DNA of 64,000 bases from Glandiceps talaboti (Eukaryota > Hemichordata > Enteropneusta > Spengelidae), in NCBI RefSeq assembly GCF_964340395.1, contig NC_135553.1, positions 21,686,949 through 21,750,948 of the forward strand, written 5' to 3'. Below the pieces are notes generated by a model. That model was not told the origin of the DNA, searched no databases, and was given only the letters and a program-made list of their open reading frames with translations. Shown in pieces: positions 32,905-44,113 of this stretch. Positions within the stretch are counted from its first letter, which is position 1. Every line of letters begins with the position of its first letter. The position numbers were made by a program, and so were the translations under genes.

Positions 32905-33815
32905 TTTCGTCAAACATCACATTCACATTTGCTGATGACTGTATATCACACCGATAATAGTCAACAATTACTGAAAGAATTTGACCCATTCACACCTTTG
33001 GACAAATAAATGACAAATGAAATTCAGTGTCTCAAATGTCACAAATAAACGCAACCCGACCCATACATTTTACAACATATAGACAATAACAACTTTCAAT
33101 AGTCAATCACCATCCATATCTAGGCATTGAACGGTTATATTATCTACACGGAACCAGCACATGAGGAGCATATGAGAACTACTCCAGTGTCATCTTTACA
33201 ACCCTGGTCGTAAAGTTAACGAAACCCTAGTAAGACCTCGCTCTCGAGTTGAATACAACTCCACACTATGCTATGCTATGGAATCATCATAACAAAACTT
33301 ATTACTTAAGTTTGGAAAGAGGGGATAGAAAAGGTTCAGTGAAGCACAACCAAGTTCATTAAGTGACTACAATTGGAAGGCCAACGTCCAACGTATGCTC
33401 AACCATAGAATGGAAATGACGAAGAACGGAGAGTTATATCCAGACTTGACGTTAATGTATAACATTTAGAATAAAACAGTTGTTGTCGACATCTTTCCAC
33501 CACCAGTCACATGACTGTCTGGAACCACTTGAACAATATTCCCCAAGTGGAATTGTTGACCGTTCAACATTATGGAACCACTACCCAATACAGCCGCAGC
33601 AGTGCTTATAAACCCTGGATGTCAAGTCACATAATGTGAATGTTGATGAAAATGTATCATCGTATTTATAGTCAGTTTTAAAAAGTTCTACTTACCCAAC
33701 GAGCGATGTCATAATGGATGTATACGATCTGTATTTCTACAAAGTTGGATTTTATACCTCATGCATGTATGCAACATACGATACAACCTGGTACCACTGT
33801 GACCATATATATGGG
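32905..33815 (+). pseudogene. RT3-family reverse transcriptase fragment
   Basis: The translation starts at FTFADDC (YADD-box equivalent). It passes through remnants of the KCH..HVTNK block and a RPTSNVCS..EWKW segment, and ends with the LWNHYPIQPQQCL, SVLKSSTYPTSDV and DVYDLYF terminal block. Multiple frameshifts and stops are present. The same family lies antisense and upstream of genes C and D at 41084-42190 and 59880-60900. That is the same relation as here to gene B, so this fragment predates the duplications. Confidence 0.7.
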
Positions 33816-34110
33816 TTGTGTGCTCGAATTACCGAAACCATCGACAACAATATGTTTCATTACAGTGTTCTTTAGTTACACTTAGTCTACCCTATTTAAT
33901 GTGTGGTAGAGCATTCTATCTTCAATAGACTTTACTTATAAATTAATTCTCCAAAAAGAATGCTTTATACATAATAATCACTTGTTATCCAGGACAATCA
34001 CTTGAAATTTGTCCATGAAAGTATCGACACAGTGATTTATATACTTTGTCATGTGTCAGCTGTGACGATAAACATATCAATATATGCAGCGCCAGCGTTT
34101 AGGGTGCACT
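33816..34110 (+). repeat. RT3 3' tail and adjoining dispersed repeat
   Basis: Sequence from GCTCGAATTACCGAAA to CTATCTTCAATAGACTTTAC matches 12455-12600. The following part (CAGGACAATCACTTGAAATT, then GATGCAGCGCCAGCG-like sequence) matches 12840-13070 and 16098-16145. Confidence 0.5.
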
Positions 34111-34299
34111 CAGACGCAGATTATATTTTGTCATCTTCTGAAATGTTTTTTTTTTTTTAAATACTAACGACTGTGTCAGACAGGACAACTATTGATTCAG
34201 CACAAACATTAATTGTATTGAATATTTTCTTATCTGCTTATATTCTTTATTGGTTAGTAATAATTGTGTACACATATCGCACAGTCAAATCTCTGGCAA

Positions 34300-34900
34300 T
34301 GCAAGTAGTACATGCTGTATATGGACTCGAGCCGTAAAGTTAATTAAATTGACTACCATGCTTATGTAAGACTTAGTGTTGAATACTGCTCCCCAGCATG
34401 GAATTCTGACACAATTTAAGTCTCGAAAGAGGGGCCTAAAAGTTTAACGAAGAGCAGTTAATACTAGTAAATAACTATAAGTAGAAGGCCAACGTCCAAA
34501 GTATGCTCAACCAACTGGAATGGAAATCACTTGAAGAACTTAAGGCTATATCCAGATTTGACAAGTACGTGCAACATTTCAAATCAAACATTTGCTGTCG
34601 ACATCCTCTCACCACCAGTCACATGAGTGTCTGAAAGAACTCGTGATATCAAATGTTATTGATGCACTCAATCAACAATAATTTTTTACCGGTATTCCCT
34701 TGAGCCAACAATGATCCTCAAGTGGAACCTTTCAACATTAGGGAACTACTATCCAATACAGCCGCAACAGTGCTTACAAACCTTGAATGTGATGTCAGAT
34801 AATGTGAATCTTCTTGTATGGATTGTTCCCGATATTGCATCATTGTATTTATATTCAGTTTTAGAAAGTTCTACTTACCAAACAAGCGATGTCATGGTGA
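34300..34900 (+). pseudogene. Second RT3 fragment, interrupted on its right by a LINE
   Basis: GGCCAACGTCCAAAGTATGC, CAACTGGAATGGAAATCACT and the terminal block (NYYPIQPQQCLQTLNVM, NVNLLVWIVPDIASLYLYS, SSTYQTSDVM) are present. The block is cut off at about 34895, where GATGATGATG and the start of the 4-kb LINE follow. Confidence 0.65.
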
Positions 34901-35017
34901 TGATGATGATGGTGTTTAGAGGGCGCTCTTCATGGAGCAGTACGTCTTTTGCAGTAGCTCCATAGTATTGACATTCTTTTGCTGATTTTTGCGATCTGAA
35001 GCAGCATACAAGCATTT

Positions 35018-35802
35018 ATGGACATGAGATGTGAAACTTGTTACACCAAGAAGGGAGTGAACATATGTCAGGGCGATTTAATGCTCTGTAGTAACTGCAA
35101 CACGAAGCGTTTCGGAAAACTACCAACTCGAAGTGTTACTGAATTGGACAAGATGGCGGCTAACAGTGCAGTGTCGTATGTGGAGTCAGTGAAGACGAGA
35201 GGATTCAACGCCTGTTACGGCCGATCATCATACAGCTGTCCAAAATACAAACCGACCTACAAGACGCAAGAGAACAACAAACCCAGTTGAATAATTCAAT
35301 GGCTTTTTTCAACGCCAAATATGAAGAAATGAAAAATCGCATAGACACCTTGGAACGAGATAACGCACAACTAAGACAACAAAATGCACAACAGAGTCAA
35401 CAGATCAATACGGTAGAAGACCATCTGAACAATTTAAATCAATACAACTGGAGAATAAACCTGGACGTAAGTTGTGTCCCAGAGACAGAAGGTGAAGATG
35501 TGACCAGAACAGTGCTCAGAATATTCAAGAAGATAAACCCGAACATTAAAGAAAGTGATGTCGACATAGCTCACCACATCGGACCACAAGACAGACATAA
35601 CAACACTGCCGCATCAGCCATGTCAACACGAACAAGACCTAGACCAATCATAGTAAAATTCACAACCAGGAAGTCAAGAAACAGCGTGTACGACAACAGG
35701 AAAAAACTCAAAAATACAACTGAGATTTTGGTATGGATAGCCCGAAACTATACATCAACGAAAACTTACTACCAGCCATGCGCAAACTACTGTACAGGGT
35801 AA
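35018..35802 (+). pseudogene. LINE ORF1 (zinc motif, coiled coil, nucleic-acid-binding region)
   Basis: The first frame holds a Cys cluster (CETCYTKKG, LMLCSNC) near residues 4-28. A frameshift near 35230 leads to QLSKIQTDLQDAREQQTQLN and a long coiled coil (RIDTLERDNAQLRQQNAQQS). RRM-like and C-terminal ORF1 features follow: WRINLDVSCVPETEGEDV, DVDIAHHIGP and RPRPIIVKFTTRKSRNSVYD with RKKLK. This is the standard layout of LINE ORF1 proteins that bind the element RNA. It ends with TAA at 35802. Confidence 0.75.
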
Positions 35803-35938
35803 ATATAAAAAGGAAAGATACTCACTACAAGTACATGTAGACAAATAATGGGAAGATTTATGTTAAGAAGGACGACACATCAAGAATACTGATCGTTTCT
35901 AAAGAAGATGACCTATCAAGAATTGTTTAATATAGAAG

Positions 35939-36042
35939 GTACTTTCACACTCCGACTACCTCAGAACTTACCTTAAAGCTTCTTTTTATGGTACTTTCAC
36001 ACTCCGACTACCTCAGAACTTACCTCAAAGCTTCTTTTCATG
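35939..36042 (+). repeat. 52-bp tandem duplication inside the LINE
   Basis: Two adjacent units start GTACTTTCACACTCCGACTA and end CTTCTTTTYATG. They differ at only two positions (T/C). It lies between ORF1 and the endonuclease remnant. Confidence 0.9.
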
Positions 36043-36189
36043 GAATAGTGAGACCTCTTGTGGGTACCTTATGTGCCTTGTATAAGTTAGTACAACTAGT
36101 AGTAGTTACTTACCCAAACTATGAACAGTAACAATGATACTTCTTTGTTTTTTAACGTAATTTGCTATTATTGGTATATCTGAGGTTTA

Positions 36190-36600
36190 CAAAATTTTGT
36201 CATTACTCACGCTGAGTCCCTCTGGTTGGAAGTAAACATCAGTAACTCCAAAACAATAGTTGGCATCATATACAGGAAGCCAAAACTGATATTAACGAAT
36301 TTCATAACAGTTTACTAAGTGTATTGAATGATCGTAGGCTTGATAAAACCCATTGTATTTTATTGGGTGATTTTAACATTGATATAAACACTATAAATAA
36401 TTCACTTCAGGTTGAATCACTACTTACATCTTTAGAATATTTAGGACTATATCAGCTGATGTCTACACCAAACCAGAGTGACAGGTACTTCTCAAGCACT
36501 TGTTGATCATATCTACACGAATATTTGTTCATACAAAATTCACGCAGGTACTCTGTTAAGCGATATTTCAGACCACTACCCTATTTTGCCCTTTTTGAGG
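36190..36600 (+). pseudogene. LINE endonuclease (APE-type), C-terminal half, frameshifted
   Basis: ESLWLEVNISNSKTIVGIIY is followed, after a frameshift, by CILLGDFNIDIN (the catalytic GDFN motif). A second frameshift follows near 36482, then TSQALVDHIYTNICSY and LSDISDHYPILPF, which carry the DHI.TN and SDH motifs of APE-like endonucleases. The N-terminal part with the catalytic Glu is not recognisable. Confidence 0.8.
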
Positions 36601-36889
36601 ATTATCTAATCAAATTATCATACAATCATTAAATTAAATTTAGAAATTATAATCATTATGATTATTCTCACTATCATAATGACCTACTACGTGCTCCATG
36701 GGATTCTATATATAACAGTACAGATGTGGATACTGCCTACGAGAGATTTCACTCGATATACATCAGTGATATATGTAATAGGCATGCACCTCTTACCACT
36801 AAGATAGTCAATAATAAGAAAGTAAACAAACCTTGGATCTCTATAGCAATCAAGAATTAGATAAAGACTAATCACAAACCTAGTCCAAG

Positions 36890-38754
36890 ATGATCAACTC
36901 GGATTTTAATAGAAATACTGCCTCTAAATACAAACATTACAGGAATGTTTTGGTCTCTGTTATTAGAAAAGCAAAACAATTATATTATGCTAATATTTTT
37001 TACAGAAAACAACAGTATAACAAACATATACTATGGAAGACTATTAACGAAGTCCTTGGAGGTCGGGGTACAAATGCCAAAACACTCTACCTGATAGTCT
37101 TAATGGACTCACAACAGCTAATGATATTGTAACAGCTTTCAATAGGTATTTTGTAAACATAGGAACAGATCTAGCTAGTAAAATTGGTTCCACAATCCAA
37201 AGTTTCAGCGAGTATTTACCAGAGCCCTCTAAAAAGTCATTTTTTATTAGCTCCACAACGGAACATGAAGTGAAAGCATTTATCACTAACCTAAATGCTA
37301 AAAAGACTAGTGGTCATGGTGACTGTCCGGCTAGATTACTTATTGACGGAGCATCTGTTATAGCTAAACCACTGGCCTACAGTTTTAACTTATCATTTAT
37401 ATATGGTGTCTTTCCCAAAATATTTAGATTAGCCAAAGTATCCCCCATTTATAAGAAAGGTGCCACTGATGACCCAGGTACTTATACACCTATCTCAATT
37501 CTGCACCTTTTAAGTAAAGTCATGGAAGAAATTGTCAACACTCGACTAAGTAGTATTTTTGAAAATCGAAATATTCTTTATGAACACCAGTACGCATTCA
37601 GAAGCACAAAACTATCTCTTATCAATCTCATAGACCACATTTTACATCAAATAGATGCAGGCAAAGTTACACTTGGCATATTTCTAGACTTCTCAAAATC
37701 CTTCGACACAATTAACCATCAAATTATTTTGTCTAAAATGGCACACTTTGGTATTAGAGGACTTCCATTACATTGTTTTACTGATTATTTGCATAATAGA
37801 TCCCAATTTGTCTCTGCAGATGGCAATAAGTCATCAAGCCTTGATATTAAATGTGTTGTACCTCAAGGGTCTGTTTTGGGACCTACTCTTTTCCTAATTT
37901 TTATCAATGACATTTTTTGTTCTTCTACTTTTTTCAATTTTAGGTTGTTTGCAGACGATACCAATCTTTTTCATACTTTTGATAGCAGCAGTCACAATAT
38001 AAATTTAAACATGGTTGATGTACACTTTAGTAAAGTTGTAACATGGTGTAATGCAAACAAACTCACTATTAACCATGTCAAAACAAATTGCATTGTTTTT
38101 CGAACAAACAAAAGAAAAGTTGCTCTTCGTGAAAGTGTACACATCAACAACAAGGAAATTGATGAAGTTGATGAAACTTGTTTTGTTGGTGTCATCTTAG
38201 ACAAAAATCTTAACTGGTCCAAACATGCATACAAAGTGAACTCTATTGTGAGGAAAAAAGTTATCATTATCTTTCGACTGAGTCAGTTTATACCACAAAG
38301 TATTCTCTTATTAATTTACAAAACTTTCATACAACCACATATAAATTATGGCCTTGAGGTCTGGGGCTGTACATACCGATCACATCTGACCTGTATCCTC
38401 ACTTCTCAAAAAATGACAGCCAGAGCTATAACTTCAAGTGGTCGTACAGTAGGCTCCAATCAACTATTCAATCAATTACACATTCTAAATATATTTAACC
38501 AACATAAACTTCAAATTTGCACTTTTATGTACGACTTGCTCAACGGTAACTTGCCACATCATTTCACACAATATTGTTTATTTCCCACTCACTATTATAA
38601 TATACTTCACAAAATTAAGGGCAATATTTCAATCCCAAGAGTAAACACTGAAATAGGTAATTTGCAATGTCATACACAGGAGCTATACACTGGAACAACT
38701 TACCTCTTGATGTTCGGTCCAAATCATCAAGGAATGTTTTTCGTAACTCACTAA
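36890..38754 (+). pseudogene. LINE reverse transcriptase (N-terminus frameshifted, palm intact)
   Basis: The stretch 36890-37132 encodes the linker (ASKYKHYRNVLVSVIRKAKQ). After a frameshift, 37270-38754 is open for 494 codons. It carries KKTSGHGDCPARLL, AKVSPIYKKGATDDPGTYTP, GIFLDFSKSFDTINHQIILS, VPQGSVLGPTLFLIFIND and FADDTNLF (catalytic Asp pair). WCNANKLTINHVKTNCIVF and the HINYGLEVWGCTYRSHL thumb follow. The arrangement fits the jockey/CR1 superfamily. The main frame may still give a folded polymerase domain, but the element as a whole is broken. Confidence 0.88.
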
Positions 38755-39030
38755 AATATTTTCTTCACCTGATATGAATATACTGCAACTCATGTTGATG
38801 TATAATGTATATATTTTCATAGATATTTAGTTTTTGTCACTGCCCTCTTTATACTTTGTCATGTATTTATTTATTTATAAATTTTATTTAGTCTCTAAGG
38901 AGACAGACTTGATTAGCAAGTAGCTATTTTTCTGATCTCCTTTTACCTACCTCAAAACATGTATTACTTATTTTGTCTACAAATGTAAAATTTAATAAGT
39001 AGGTAATAAAGAAGATATATAAAAGAAGAT

Positions 39031-39984
39031 ATATATGATGATGTTACTGTCCCTTAATTTCCTTTGTAAACATGACCCCCCTGTTAAAATATCAAACACA
39101 TTATTTAAATGCTGTCAGACATGGAAAAAAGACACTAGTCCCAGAATGAGTGGTTTGGAGGACTTCGGATTATGCTGCCACAGCGTGATAGGGTTTAAAG
39201 CTTTTGGTCATTTCGGAACTACTACCACCGTAGTAAATTTGTGTTAAATTGGCACTATGTTAATCTCTACCTGTATTTGGATTTCATTGGCTGAACTGAA
39301 GGCCAGAACATGAACTCCCACTAGATGAGTACATATCGATATTTTCAGGACCGAGTTCAATATATCCAAAACGTTATCCCTAATATATTTCCTCAGTTGT
39401 TCTCCTGTGGGACCAACTGACTTAACGCTCTCCTCACATCACACGTGACAATTAATTCACTATATGGTTGTCTGCAGCAATTTGATTGGCATGGTTTGAT
39501 TTTATGGTACCTAACCCTACATGCAGCCCCGACCCTAACCCTAACCCATACCTTAGCCCTTACTGCTGTGGCAGTAATTGGCAAAAGAAATGCAAATTCG
39601 ACAATATCATTGTCAAAGTAGAATATGACCCTCCCCATATCCCATTTTCTAAAATATGGCCCTCCCCCAAGAACCCATTTGTAAAACGTAACACCCCCCT
39701 GTAATTACTGAAGAAACCGTTGGTAAAGTTTCAAATACAATTTTGGACGAATGCAACCCTAGGACACAATGACAAGAAAATAGGAAAGGGGAAATTATTA
39801 TCTTAAGACAACTCTTCATTACAATATACAAATTCTGTTTTAGCACTACTAAATTAATTAAGTTCAGTAGTGCTATGGGCATGGTGTGTTGTCTGTCCGT
39901 CTGTCTGTCCGTCTCTTTGTCTGTCTAAGTTGACGACTTAAACTAAAAAACCGCTAGACCGATATGTGTCAAAGAATGAAAAAT
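39031..39984. other. Non-coding, with short telomere-like and GC-box repeats
   Basis: Two clean CCCTAA units (39531-39545) with decayed flanking copies resemble the animal telomere repeat. At 39625-39705 short units of the form TATGACCCTCCCC and ATATGGCCCTCCCCC separated by AT-rich DNA resemble transposon subterminal repeats seen elsewhere in the window. A CTGTCTGTCCGT tract lies near 39890-39927. Confidence 0.45.
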
Positions 39985-41075
39985 GATATTATAGAGGACA
40001 GCAACTTGAAGTTGTTTTGTTCGATAACATTTTGGGGTTGTTATTATTTTGTCGTCGGAAATGGTCACATGCCACTAACCTGTTCTTGTCTCAACATAAC
40101 AGGGCAGAAAAGCGTTTAAGTATTTGCAATTTGCAGTAGATATAATAAGGTTGGCACTGTCATATACTACTGTTTCGAAATTGTTGATACGATGGTTCCG
40201 CCCATTTTAACGTATGGCTTCGAAGTATGGGGCTTTCAAAGTTACGTGTTACTAGAAAGAGTGCAACCTTTAGCGTACAGATTATCTTGGGTGGTACAGT
40301 ATCATAATGTGGCCTGAATTGTGCTGTACTTGGAGAATATGGGTGGTACCAAATTTATTTGACAACAGCACACAGATGTATAAAGTATTGGGCAAAACTA
40401 GTAAACATGCCAAATTCTAGATATCCTAGGAAATGTTACAATATGCCGTACCAAATTGAAAACTCGAGTTTAAGATCAAGAGGTGTGTTTGTTAGAGAAA
40501 TAAAGAAATTATTATCTATTTGTAATGTACAGGAGGTGAGGGAAGCACAAGAAGTAGACAATATTGATCTATTTTAAATACATTGTTTTATTCTCAAATT
40601 GATATACTGATGTGTCAACCCTTGAAAATTATAGATATTTTTAATTTCTTCTTCTTCCAGTACTGTTACATTTGGTAAACATCGAAAGATATTGGCACGT
40701 TTTAGATGTTCAACCCACTCTTTGAAAATAGAAGGTGGGAGGAGAAATGGTATTGAAAGACAAGATCGTATTTGCACTCTTTGTGATGTTGGAGAGGTAT
40801 AGAGGAGGAATTTCATTTCCTACTAAAATGTAAATTTATTGACCATTATCGCAACAAATATATTCCTCAATATTATTATTAACCTTAATCTTATGACAAG
40901 TTTATTGAAATAATGGGAACTGACCATGAAGCGCTTTGTAAAGCGCTTTGAGCACGGAGTGGGAAAGCGCTATATAAGAAACCAACATTATTATTATTAT
41001 GAAAACGTACTGCAAAGATTAGCTGTCTTCCTCATTCATGCGCTTTCTTTTAGGAAAGGGGCAGATGATTTGTAG
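39985..41075 (+). pseudogene. RT2-family reverse transcriptase, C-terminal part (left duplication arm)
   Basis: The translation shows the thumb region (MVPPILTYGFEVWGF), TTAHRCIKYWAKLVNMPNSR and PRKCYNMPYQIE. A zinc-knuckle-like C-terminus follows: RFRCSTHSLKIEGGRRNG and RICTLCDVGEV. A final ENVLQRLAVFLIHALSFRKG ends at TAG 41073-41075. Stops and frameshifts occur. The right arm copy at 56760-59880 is longer but is split by a 1.4-kb insertion. A small insertion (40931-41003) interrupts this copy. Confidence 0.75.
40931..41003 (+). mobile_element. 73-bp retroposed LINE tail or SINE with 5-bp target duplication
   Basis: Between two copies of ATGAA (40926-40930 and 40999-41003) sits GCGCTTTGTAAAGCGCTTTG, AGCACGGAGTGGGAAAGCGC, TATATAAGAAACC and an ATT repeat. 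The uninterrupted sequence CTGACCATGAAAACGTACTG exists at 43726-43745, which serves as an empty site. This GCGCTTT-box plus ATT tail is a common 3' end of invertebrate LINEs and SINEs. Confidence 0.8.
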
Positions 41076-41083
41076 TTATAGCT

Positions 41084-42190
41084 TTATTCATGTAAGTCGT
41101 GAAAGAAGAAATGTAAATATTTGTATTTTGGGCCAACGGCCATGAAATACAACAAATGACCTAAAACATTACTATCAATGATTTCAGTAATACGAGCACA
41201 GAACCCATATATGGTCACACTGGTAGGTAGCAGCTTGTATCGTACTTTGCATACATGTATGACGTGTAAAATCCAGAAATACAAATCGTTTACATCCATC
41301 ATGACATCGCCTGTTGGGTAAGTGGAACTTTTTACAACTGAATATAAATACAATAATACAATATCATGAAAAATCCATACAGGAAGATTCACATTATCTG
41401 ACATGACATCCAGAGTTTGTAGGGCACTGTTGCAGCTGTATTGGATAGTGGTTCCCAAATGTCCAATGGTCAATAATTCCACTTGGGGATTGTTGTTGGC
41501 TTAAATGAATACAGATAGGAATTTATTGTTGACTGAAACATTCTTTCAGACAGTCGTGACTGGCGGTAGAAGGATGTCGACAGCATCTGTTTGATTTGTT
41601 GTACATAAACGTCAAATCTGTTTATAGCTCTCAGTTCGTCAAGTGATTTGCATTCTAGTTGGTTGAGCATACCTTTGAAGTTGGCCTTCCAGTTGTAGTC
41701 ATTTATAACGAACCTGGCTGCTCTTCACTGAAACTTTTCTAGCCCCTCTTTCCAGACTTAAACTTTGTTATGAGGATCCCATGTGTGGAGCAGTATTCAG
41801 CCCGAGGTCTTACAAAGGTGAAGGAGGCAATTTCCAATTTCCTTAACTTTACGTCTAGAGCTGTAAAGATGACGCTGGAGTAGCATTTATATGCTCATTG
41901 CTTTGCCAGTGATTTGTCTAATGTCCTGTTTCTAGTGAGGATAAATAATATAACAGTTCAATGCCTTGATATGGATGGTGATTGACTGTTGGAAGTTGTT
42001 TATTGTTTATGTTGTTAAATGTATGGGTCGGGTTGCGTTTATTTGTAACATTTATTGAGTGACATTTGGAGACGTTGATTTTCATTTACCATTTATTTGC
42101 CCAAAAGTGTGAATAGACCAATGTCTTTATGTAATTATTGACTATCATCGGTCTTCTTAACTTCTCTGTATGATATGCAGTCGCCAGCAA
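41084..42190 (-). pseudogene. RT3-family reverse transcriptase fragment (upstream of gene C)
   Basis: Minus-strand frames give, in order, an FADD-box relic near 42180 and MLNQLECKSLDELRAINRFD with VYVQQIKQML. They end with the terminal block LGTTIQYSCNSALQTLDVM, VNLPVWIFHDIVLLYLYS and DVNDLYFWIL. The block matches the minus-strand copy at 59880-60900 almost throughout, as part of the tandem duplication. Confidence 0.75.
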
Positions 42191-42199
42191 ATAATATGA

Positions 42200-42640
42200 T
42201 GTGATTTTTATGAGAAGAGTGTGGAAAATCGTTTATATTACACATTTATTGGCGTCTTACAGGACAAACAGCAGTTTCATTGGCTACTGTCTGTGTAAAT
42301 GTAGTTGCAGTTTCGATGGAAGGGAACACCGCTCGATACTTAGGGGTAGTTACAGCTGTTTTGGCTTACATAGAATTTGTTAGAAAATGCCTTTTTAATT
42401 AACACTTGTGTGTGCGCGCAGAGGGATGATACTATAAACTGTCTAAATAATTTTAAAGCTTATAAATACTTATAAATACAGATAGAATTTTACCAGGTTT
42501 TTTGGTCGATACCACTACTTTCGTTCCACATGCTACATGTGTCTTATATTACACACGCATAATGCAAATAATGCAACTTTCTTGTTCTATTTGGACCCTC
42601 TAGGACAAGGTAAAGTCAAATTGCGAGTACCGAGAATTGT
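42200..42640 (+). pseudogene. Degraded LRR-like segment upstream of gene C
   Basis: THLLASYRTNSSFIGYCLCK and CSFDGREHRSIL with SCFGLHRIC correspond to the gene B segment at 32365-32850 in the same relation to the gene. The later repeats have lost frame. The sequence is also conserved at 60950-61360. Confidence 0.4.
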
Positions 42641-42669
42641 AACATATTCATTTACTGTGTACACAATTA

Positions 42670-42945
42670 TCGCAAACCAATACAAGGATATAATGTTTGG
42701 ATAACACTTTCCCACCCAGTCTGGGTACTCAAAGCACTTTACAATTATTACCACTGGCTCGGATCTACATGTATATTGGCATATCGGCCCTTTATACTTC
42801 AACTCCCTGGGGAGCATACAATCCATTGCCGCCTTTATATATAAAAATGTTGTTTTGTGTGATTTTAATTATTATATAATATTAACCCCTTTCACTTAAA
42901 ATATTAATAACAATAATATTATTATTGTTAATAATAATATTTGCT
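42670..42945. repeat. Inverted LINE tail and AT-rich palindrome
   Basis: TTTCCCACCCAGTCTGGGTA and CTCAAAGCACTTTACA look like an inverted LINE 3' tail. TATTAATAACAATAATATTA and its inverted partner make a palindrome at about 42898-42945. Gene D has the same insert at 61395-61630; gene B lacks it. Confidence 0.5.
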
Positions 42946-42949
42946 ATAT

Positions 42950-43120
42950 TGTCTGACATCGTCGGTGGAATTTTTAGTTCATGGCTATATCATTGTTAGC
43001 GTCTTGCAGGTCAAACAGTATTTTCAAAGGATTGGCTCTCGTCTGTCTAAATTTGGTAGGAATGTGGATGACGTTGAAAACTACTCGATAGTAATGGGTA
43101 GTAGTGTCAGTTGTTTTGCT
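42950..43120 (+). other. Conserved upstream block, possible 5' exon of gene C
   Basis: GTTCATGGCTATATCATTGT and the frame VSVLQVKQYFQRIGSRLSK are shared with gene D (61660-61800). In gene B the equivalent block is fused directly to exon 1. TTTG|GTAGGA (about 43072) would serve as a donor towards the acceptor at 44142. The reading phases do not match, so if it is an exon it is probably untranslated. Confidence 0.35.
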
Positions 43121-44113
43121 TAAATCTCAGACAATAAGCATAACTGACTCTTCTGTTGGTTGTCTGAGCTTAAATTCACTTTGTCAGGTCAAGGGTTACC
43201 ATAGAGGTTGATGTGAGAGAATGGCTAAAAAGAACACAAAAATATTGAATTTTGAATGCAAAAATAAACCGTGTCTCCGTTTATTGTGTACTTGATTTGA
43301 CAAAAACTGAATGGAAGGGGGAGGGGGGTACTTGAACAAATTTGGGGATATGACAGGGGGGTACTTGAAAAAATGCCGTCCGTGATAAATACGGGAGTAC
43401 TTCAAAATATATTGCATTTGCAACTGACACTGTAATTGATTTATCTTAATCCACGTCAAATCCGACAGCGAATAGAGGGAGCATTAAGGAGCACACAAAA
43501 GCAAGGCATGTTAGAAAATTGGTCTCAAAATCAGAATTAAATTCAGTTTTCAGTCCAATCTGAGGCTAGTCTCGTAGCAGGGCCATGGATCTGCGGTTTA
43601 GGGTTGCTGAATAAACCTCACAGGTAATGAGCATTGCACCTCTGTCTGGGCGCCCTTATATATATTTTTTGTATTTGTATGTGAGATTTTCAAATTTGTA
43701 ATGTACTTGAAATAATGGAAACTGACCATGAAAACGTACTGCAAAGATTAGCTGTCTTCCTCTTTCATGCGCTTTCTTTTAGGAAAGGGGCAGACGATTT
43801 GTAGTTATAGATTAATTCGTGTAAGTCGTGAACGAAGAATTGTAAATATTTGTATTTTGGGCCAAAGGTCTAAATAACACCAACAGTCTCTACACGCACG
43901 GGCAATAGACTATTTAAAGAAGGCCATGTGATTCCATTCTGACCAATCACGACATGTGCAAGAAAGTTGTAATAGTTATAATTCTATACATAAATAAACA
44001 ATATTAAACCATTAACACATTGTACGAATGATACATGTAAAACGTTTTGAGTACTGTATCATCGACAACACTAATTTACGTCATCAATAATCAGATGTTG
44101 GTTCTTTGCTTTT
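43121..44113 (+). promoter_or_regulatory. Gene C upstream region with CCAAT box and transposon debris
   Basis: GGGGGTACTTGAA subterminal-type repeats lie at 43313-43365. The dispersed repeat with AATCTGAGGCTAGTCTCG lies at 43440-43575. An RT2 C-terminal relic (GAAAACGTACTGCAAAG to GATTTGTAG) lies at 43726-43805. The block with CATGTGATTCCATTCTGACC and CCAAT (43943-43947) lies about 170 bp before exon 1 and is conserved in gene D. Promoter function is inferred only. Confidence 0.35.

Larger units (their letters stand above)
34901..39030 (+). mobile_element. CR1/jockey-type LINE, near full length but inactive
   Basis: The order is ORF1 (35018-35802), a 52-bp tandem duplication, an endonuclease C-terminal part (36190-36600), and a reverse transcriptase (36890-38754) with a 3' UTR to about 39030 ending in GAAGATATAT repeats. 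Frameshifts split ORF1, the endonuclease and the RT N-terminus, and most of the endonuclease N-terminal half is missing. It is inserted beside an RT3 fragment. The RT palm itself is intact, so decay is modest. Confidence 0.8.

Noticed and set aside
39531-39545. Interstitial telomere array
   Set aside because: Only two clean CCCTAA units are present, flanked by decayed copies; too short to claim a telomere fusion.
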